Shown here piece after piece: positions 61,060-64,000 of a stretch of 64,000 nt of DNA (positions are counted from its first letter, which is position 1; each line of letters starts with the position of its first letter). Origin of the DNA: Bacteroidota bacterium (GTDB lineage: Bacteria; Bacteroidota; Bacteroidia; UKL13-3); assembly GCA_027487835.1 (NCBI GenBank), contig JAIYCU010000044.1:124001-188000 (forward strand). Reading direction: 5' to 3'. Both the position numbers and the translations under genes were made by a program. Under the pieces are notes generated by a model. It searched no databases and was not told where the DNA came from. It was given only the letters and a program-made list of their open reading frames with translations.

Positions 61060-64000
61060 TTATGAATGGTGTTCAGCGTGTTTTTCGTCCTTTTTGTGTT
61101 CTTCAGGCTTAGCTTCATGCTTTGCAGCACTATGGCCTTTCTCATGAACCAATTCTTCGTTTACATTTCTAATTTTTGTCATGTAAGCAACAGATGGTTG
61201 AACATTTAACTCATCTAATACAAAATAAGCTCTGTCTTTCTTGAAGTACTCTCTTACTTTGCTCTTCTCATCATTGATGTCTCCGAAAATAATGGCATCA
61301 GCTGGGCAAGATTGTTGGCAAGCAGTTTTAACATCTCCATCTACAAGGGTTCTGTTTTCAAGTTTCGCTTTTAATTTTCCAGCTTGAATTCTCTGTACAC
61401 AGAAAGAGCATTTTTCCATTACCCCTCTAGAACGAACAGTTACATCTGGGTTAATTACCATACGACCTAAATCATTGTTGAAGTTGAAATCAAACTGATC
61501 ATTATCGCGGTATTTAAACCAATTGAATCTGCGTACTTTATATGGACAGTTATTTGCACAATAACGAGTACCTACACAACGATTATAAGCCATATGGTTT
61601 AAACCTTCGCTGCTGTGAACAGTAGCTAATACAGGGCAAACTGTTTCACAAGGTGCGTGTCCACATTGTTGACACATTACTGGTTGATAGGTTACGCTTA
61701 CATTTTCAAAATCAACACCTGTTGATTCATTATTGTAATCATCCTCTTTGGTAATGAAGTTATTATCCTTCGTGCGGAAACGGTAATAGCGGTCAATACG
61801 AATCCAGTGCATTTCTCTACGATTTAGCACTTCTTTTCTACCAACTACGGGCACATTGTTCTCAGCATTACAACTTACTACGCAAGAGCCGCATCCAGTA
61901 CATTTATTTAAATCGATAGCCATGGTCCATTTATGGCCTTTGATATCTCTTTCACTCCAAAGCGTAATTAAGTTGCCATTTTCTCTTAAAGATTTGTGGT
62001 GGTCATGATTACCAGCCTTAGTGTCTTTAATATATTCTCCTAAGGACGCCTCTTTAATAATTGCTCTACCTTCTATTGTGTGGTGAGTTTGTGTATGCGC
62101 TAACTCATAGCTTCCTTCTGCTTTGTCAATTTTTACATCAACTTGCATATGCATTTGAGAAGTAGAATAGTTAGCTGCTGTATAGGCATTTACCCCAACG
62201 TTTAAACCAGTTTTTCCACCTGCTGTTCTTCCATATCCCACAGCTACTGCTACAACATTATTAGGTTGTCCGGGTTGAACCAAAACCGGAACTGATTCAA
62301 TTTTCCCTGATTTAAAGGTTATATTAATTTTATCGCCATCCTTTATTTTTAATTCCTTTGCTGTTGCATGGCTAATGGCGGCATAGTTATCCCAACATAC
62401 TTTCGAGATAGGGTCTGGCATTTCTTGGAGCCAAGGATTATGGGCACCTTCCCCAGCACCTACACCTACCTTAGTATAAAGTTTAAGTTCTAACTTTTTA
62501 GTGTTAGTAGTATACAACTCATAAGCTGAGGCTTCAACTCCATTTGTAGCTGCTGCATTGAAGCTAGCACTAACTGGGCTTACGGATGCTTGATAAAATC
62601 CATCATGAATGGCTTTTGTCCAGTTATCTCCGTTTAATGTGCTTGCCCAATTGCTAACCATGTAATCGTAAAAGTTTGTAGTTAAGCCTGCCCAAAGTAA
62701 GAAACTTTCTTGCATTTGGCGGGTTTCAAAAACTGTGCTAATACTTGGTTGTGTAAAGGTAAAATAACCAGCTTTAGGTTCATTGTCATTCCAGCTTTCC
62801 AAATAATGAGAATCTGGTGTATTGTACATGCAAAGGTTGGCAGTTTCATCTAGGTTGCTACCTGAAGAAATACTTACTTTCGCTTTCTTAATGCCTTCCA
62901 TTAATTTAGCACTTTCGCTATAACTGTAAACAGGGTTTACATTATAGAAAATTACACCATCAGCAGCACCACTAGATAAGTCATTTACAAAACTTGCAAA
63001 TTGTGCGTCATCGCTGTAATGTTGGTTGCTATAGTTAGCTAAATCGACAGTATTACCAATATTACCTAATAAACTATTGATTGCATTTACAACCACTTGG
63101 GCTCCAATTGAATTTGAACCTGAAACTACGATTGATTGCCCTTTATTTGCCCATAATTCTTTTGCAGTGTTCTCAATACCATTTACCGGTAATTCAACAG
63201 CAGGCAAACTACCCAAGGAAGGTGCACCTGCTAAAACTGCAATTTTATTGTAAAGGCTAATCAAATAAGCTGTTTCAGCCGATGGTTTAATTGGGTAACG
63301 CACATCTGCATTAGAACCTGTAACTGAAAGGTAAGATTCAATTTGAATGTGACGGCTCATTGTTTTGTCTTCAGCGCTGCGGTTTTTAGCCCATTGCTTA
63401 GTGTACTCAACTGGACTAATCCAAGTACCTAAAAAGTCGGCACCAAAACTTACAATCACTTTAGCTAAATCAAATCTGTATCCTGGAATAACTTCCATTC
63501 CAAATGATTCTTTATTTGCTTTGGCAATGGCTCCATAAGAGAATGGCTCGTATGAGATATGCTTAATCTGAGGATATTTAGCGATAAGGGCTGCAATTGC
63601 TTTTTTTGTACTCGGACTATTTACAGTCCCGGTTATCAAGGCTACATTCTTCGAACTTGCTAAAGCAGTTGGGATTTCCTTGTCAATTGCTTGCCAAGTT
63701 GCATCAGCGCCTTTGATGCGTGGTTTACGTAAACGCTCATTATCATATAGACCTAAAAGACTTGCATGTCCAGTTCCACATACACCACCTTTAAATACAG
63801 GTGAATCAGCATTGCCTTCTATTTTAATAGGTCTACCTTCTCTTGTTTTAACAAGTATACTGCAATTTGCAGCACAAGCATTACAAGTACTTGCATACCA
63901 ATTAGGGATGCCAGGCGTAATATTTTCCGGTTTTACTATATAGGGTATTGCATTCTTTACAGGCGTTTTATTGCAAGCTGCAAGTGCTACAGCAGAAATA
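61060..64000 (-). CDS. actB: Alternative complex III subunit ActB (Fe-S protein, molybdopterin-oxidoreductase-like), 5' end outside window
   Basis: The frame stays open to base 64000, so the N-terminus is cut; about 980 residues are visible. The first part carries a CxxCxxxC cluster motif (STCNACAANCSILVK) and a later Cys in GGVCGTGHAS, then a large molybdopterin-family fold. The C-terminal ferredoxin-type part has several CxxCxxC sets: NKCTGCGSCVVSCNAENN, MCQQCGHAPCETVC, TRYCANNCPYKVR and KCSFCVQRIQAG. It ends in a His/Lys-rich tail. In known ActB the pterin is lost and the Fe-S chain carries quinol electrons. A methionine at 63639 could be mistaken for the start, but it is internal. actA should lie beyond the window edge. 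Confidence 0.94.
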   Translation of the reverse strand, partial: ISAVALAACNKTPVKNAIPYIVKPENITPGIPNWYASTCNACAANCSILVKTREGRPIKIEGNADSPVFKGGVCGTGHASLLGLYDNERLRKPRIKGADATWQAIDKEIPTALASSKNVALITGTVNSPSTKKAIAALIAKYPQIKHISYEPFSYGAIAKANKESFGMEVIPGYRFDLAKVIVSFGADFLGTWISPVEYTKQWAKNRSAEDKTMSRHIQIESYLSVTGSNADVRYPIKPSAETAYLISLYNKIAVLAGAPSLGSLPAVELPVNGIENTAKELWANKGQSIVVSGSNSIGAQVVVNAINSLLGNIGNTVDLANYSNQHYSDDAQFASFVNDLSSGAADGVIFYNVNPVYSYSESAKLMEGIKKAKVSISSGSNLDETANLCMYNTPDSHYLESWNDNEPKAGYFTFTQPSISTVFETRQMQESFLLWAGLTTNFYDYMVSNWASTLNGDNWTKAIHDGFYQASVSPVSASFNAAATNGVEASAYELYTTNTKKLELKLYTKVGVGAGEGAHNPWLQEMPDPISKVCWDNYAAISHATAKELKIKDGDKINITFKSGKIESVPVLVQPGQPNNVVAVAVGYGRTAGGKTGLNVGVNAYTAANYSTSQMHMQVDVKIDKAEGSYELAHTQTHHTIEGRAIIKEASLGEYIKDTKAGNHDHHKSLRENGNLITLWSERDIKGHKWTMAIDLNKCTGCGSCVVSCNAENNVPVVGRKEVLNRREMHWIRIDRYYRFRTKDNNFITKEDDYNNESTGVDFENVSVTYQPVMCQQCGHAPCETVCPVLATVHSSEGLNHMAYNRCVGTRYCANNCPYKVRRFNWFKYRDNDQFDFNFNNDLGRMVINPDVTVRSRGVMEKCSFCVQRIQAGKLKAKLENRTLVDGDVKTACQQSCPADAIIFGDINDEKSKVREYFKKDRAYFVLDELNVQPSVAYMTKIRNVNEELVHEKGHSAAKHEAKPEEHKKDEKHAEHHS

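Noticed and set aside
63639-64000. Start of actB at base 63639
   Set aside because: The frame is open upstream to the window edge and encodes the CxxCxxxC cluster motif, so the Met is internal.
1-64000. CRISPR array or mobile element
   Set aside because: No regularly spaced direct repeats, no transposase or integrase and no terminal inverted repeats were seen.

Overview
The window comes from a Bacteroidota chromosome, probably a free-living aerobic Sphingobacteriia/Chitinophagia- or Saprospiria-like lineage. This is inferred from type IX secretion C-terminal domains on two proteins (11689-13773, 55692-57089), a TonB receptor with a carboxypeptidase-regulatory domain, tandem OmpH genes behind bamA, fused alpha+beta E1 dehydrogenases, alternative complex III, a Bacteroidota-type promoter (TTG-N19-TAnnTTTG) at 19270-19299, and AT-rich DNA. 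No phage, insertion sequence or CRISPR array was seen.

Layout. 1-3984: envelope biogenesis (3' end of bamA, two OmpH/Skp-like chaperones, murI, a lipoprotein). 3994-7713: a packed minus-strand operon of four unknown membrane proteins and a winged-helix regulator. 7908-11551: an NlpC/P60-like lipoprotein, fhs and rocD. 11689-16653: a TonB receptor followed by a secreted type IX cargo. 16781-20916: a fused 2-oxoacid dehydrogenase E1, two DUF1573 proteins and LolA. 20953-29159: ftsK, a membrane-anchored protein, the catalytic subunit of an acyl-CoA mutase, a two-gene 5'-nucleotidase and dnaA. 29160-29876 holds no intact gene.

29877-40198 is an AT-rich surface-sugar locus. It encodes two candidate glycosyltransferases, a 2-hydroxyacid dehydrogenase, an NAD-dependent epimerase, a cyclase/formamidase-like hydrolase, a HAD phosphatase, an FkbM methyltransferase, an HpcH/HpaI aldolase, a KdsB-like CMP-sugar synthetase, a sugar-formyltransferase-like protein and a polytopic membrane protein. 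It has no NeuB- or KdsA-type synthase. My main hypothesis is that it makes a CMP-activated 3-deoxy-2-ulosonic acid through an aldolase instead of a PEP-dependent synthase, and transfers it to the cell surface.

40251-50983 returns to core genes: NDH-2, DUF2007, a degenerate tRNA-Pro-like gene, lipoproteins, an OmpA-type protein, a second fused E1, an alpha/beta hydrolase, a thioredoxin-like protein, ahcY and a bacilliredoxin. 50988-55641 holds a c-type cytochrome/copper-monooxygenase-like protein and a redoxin, separated by an MBOAT/SGNH acylation pair. 55692-57089 is a secreted esterase. 57153-64000 is the respiratory alternative complex III operon (actB-actF), with actB cut by the window edge.

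The most striking signal not explained by genes is the near-palindrome GGTTTGAACC. I found 11 exact copies plus eight copies of a one-base variant class, in several reading frames, on both strands and between genes. None lies in the sugar locus or the MBOAT/SGNH pair.
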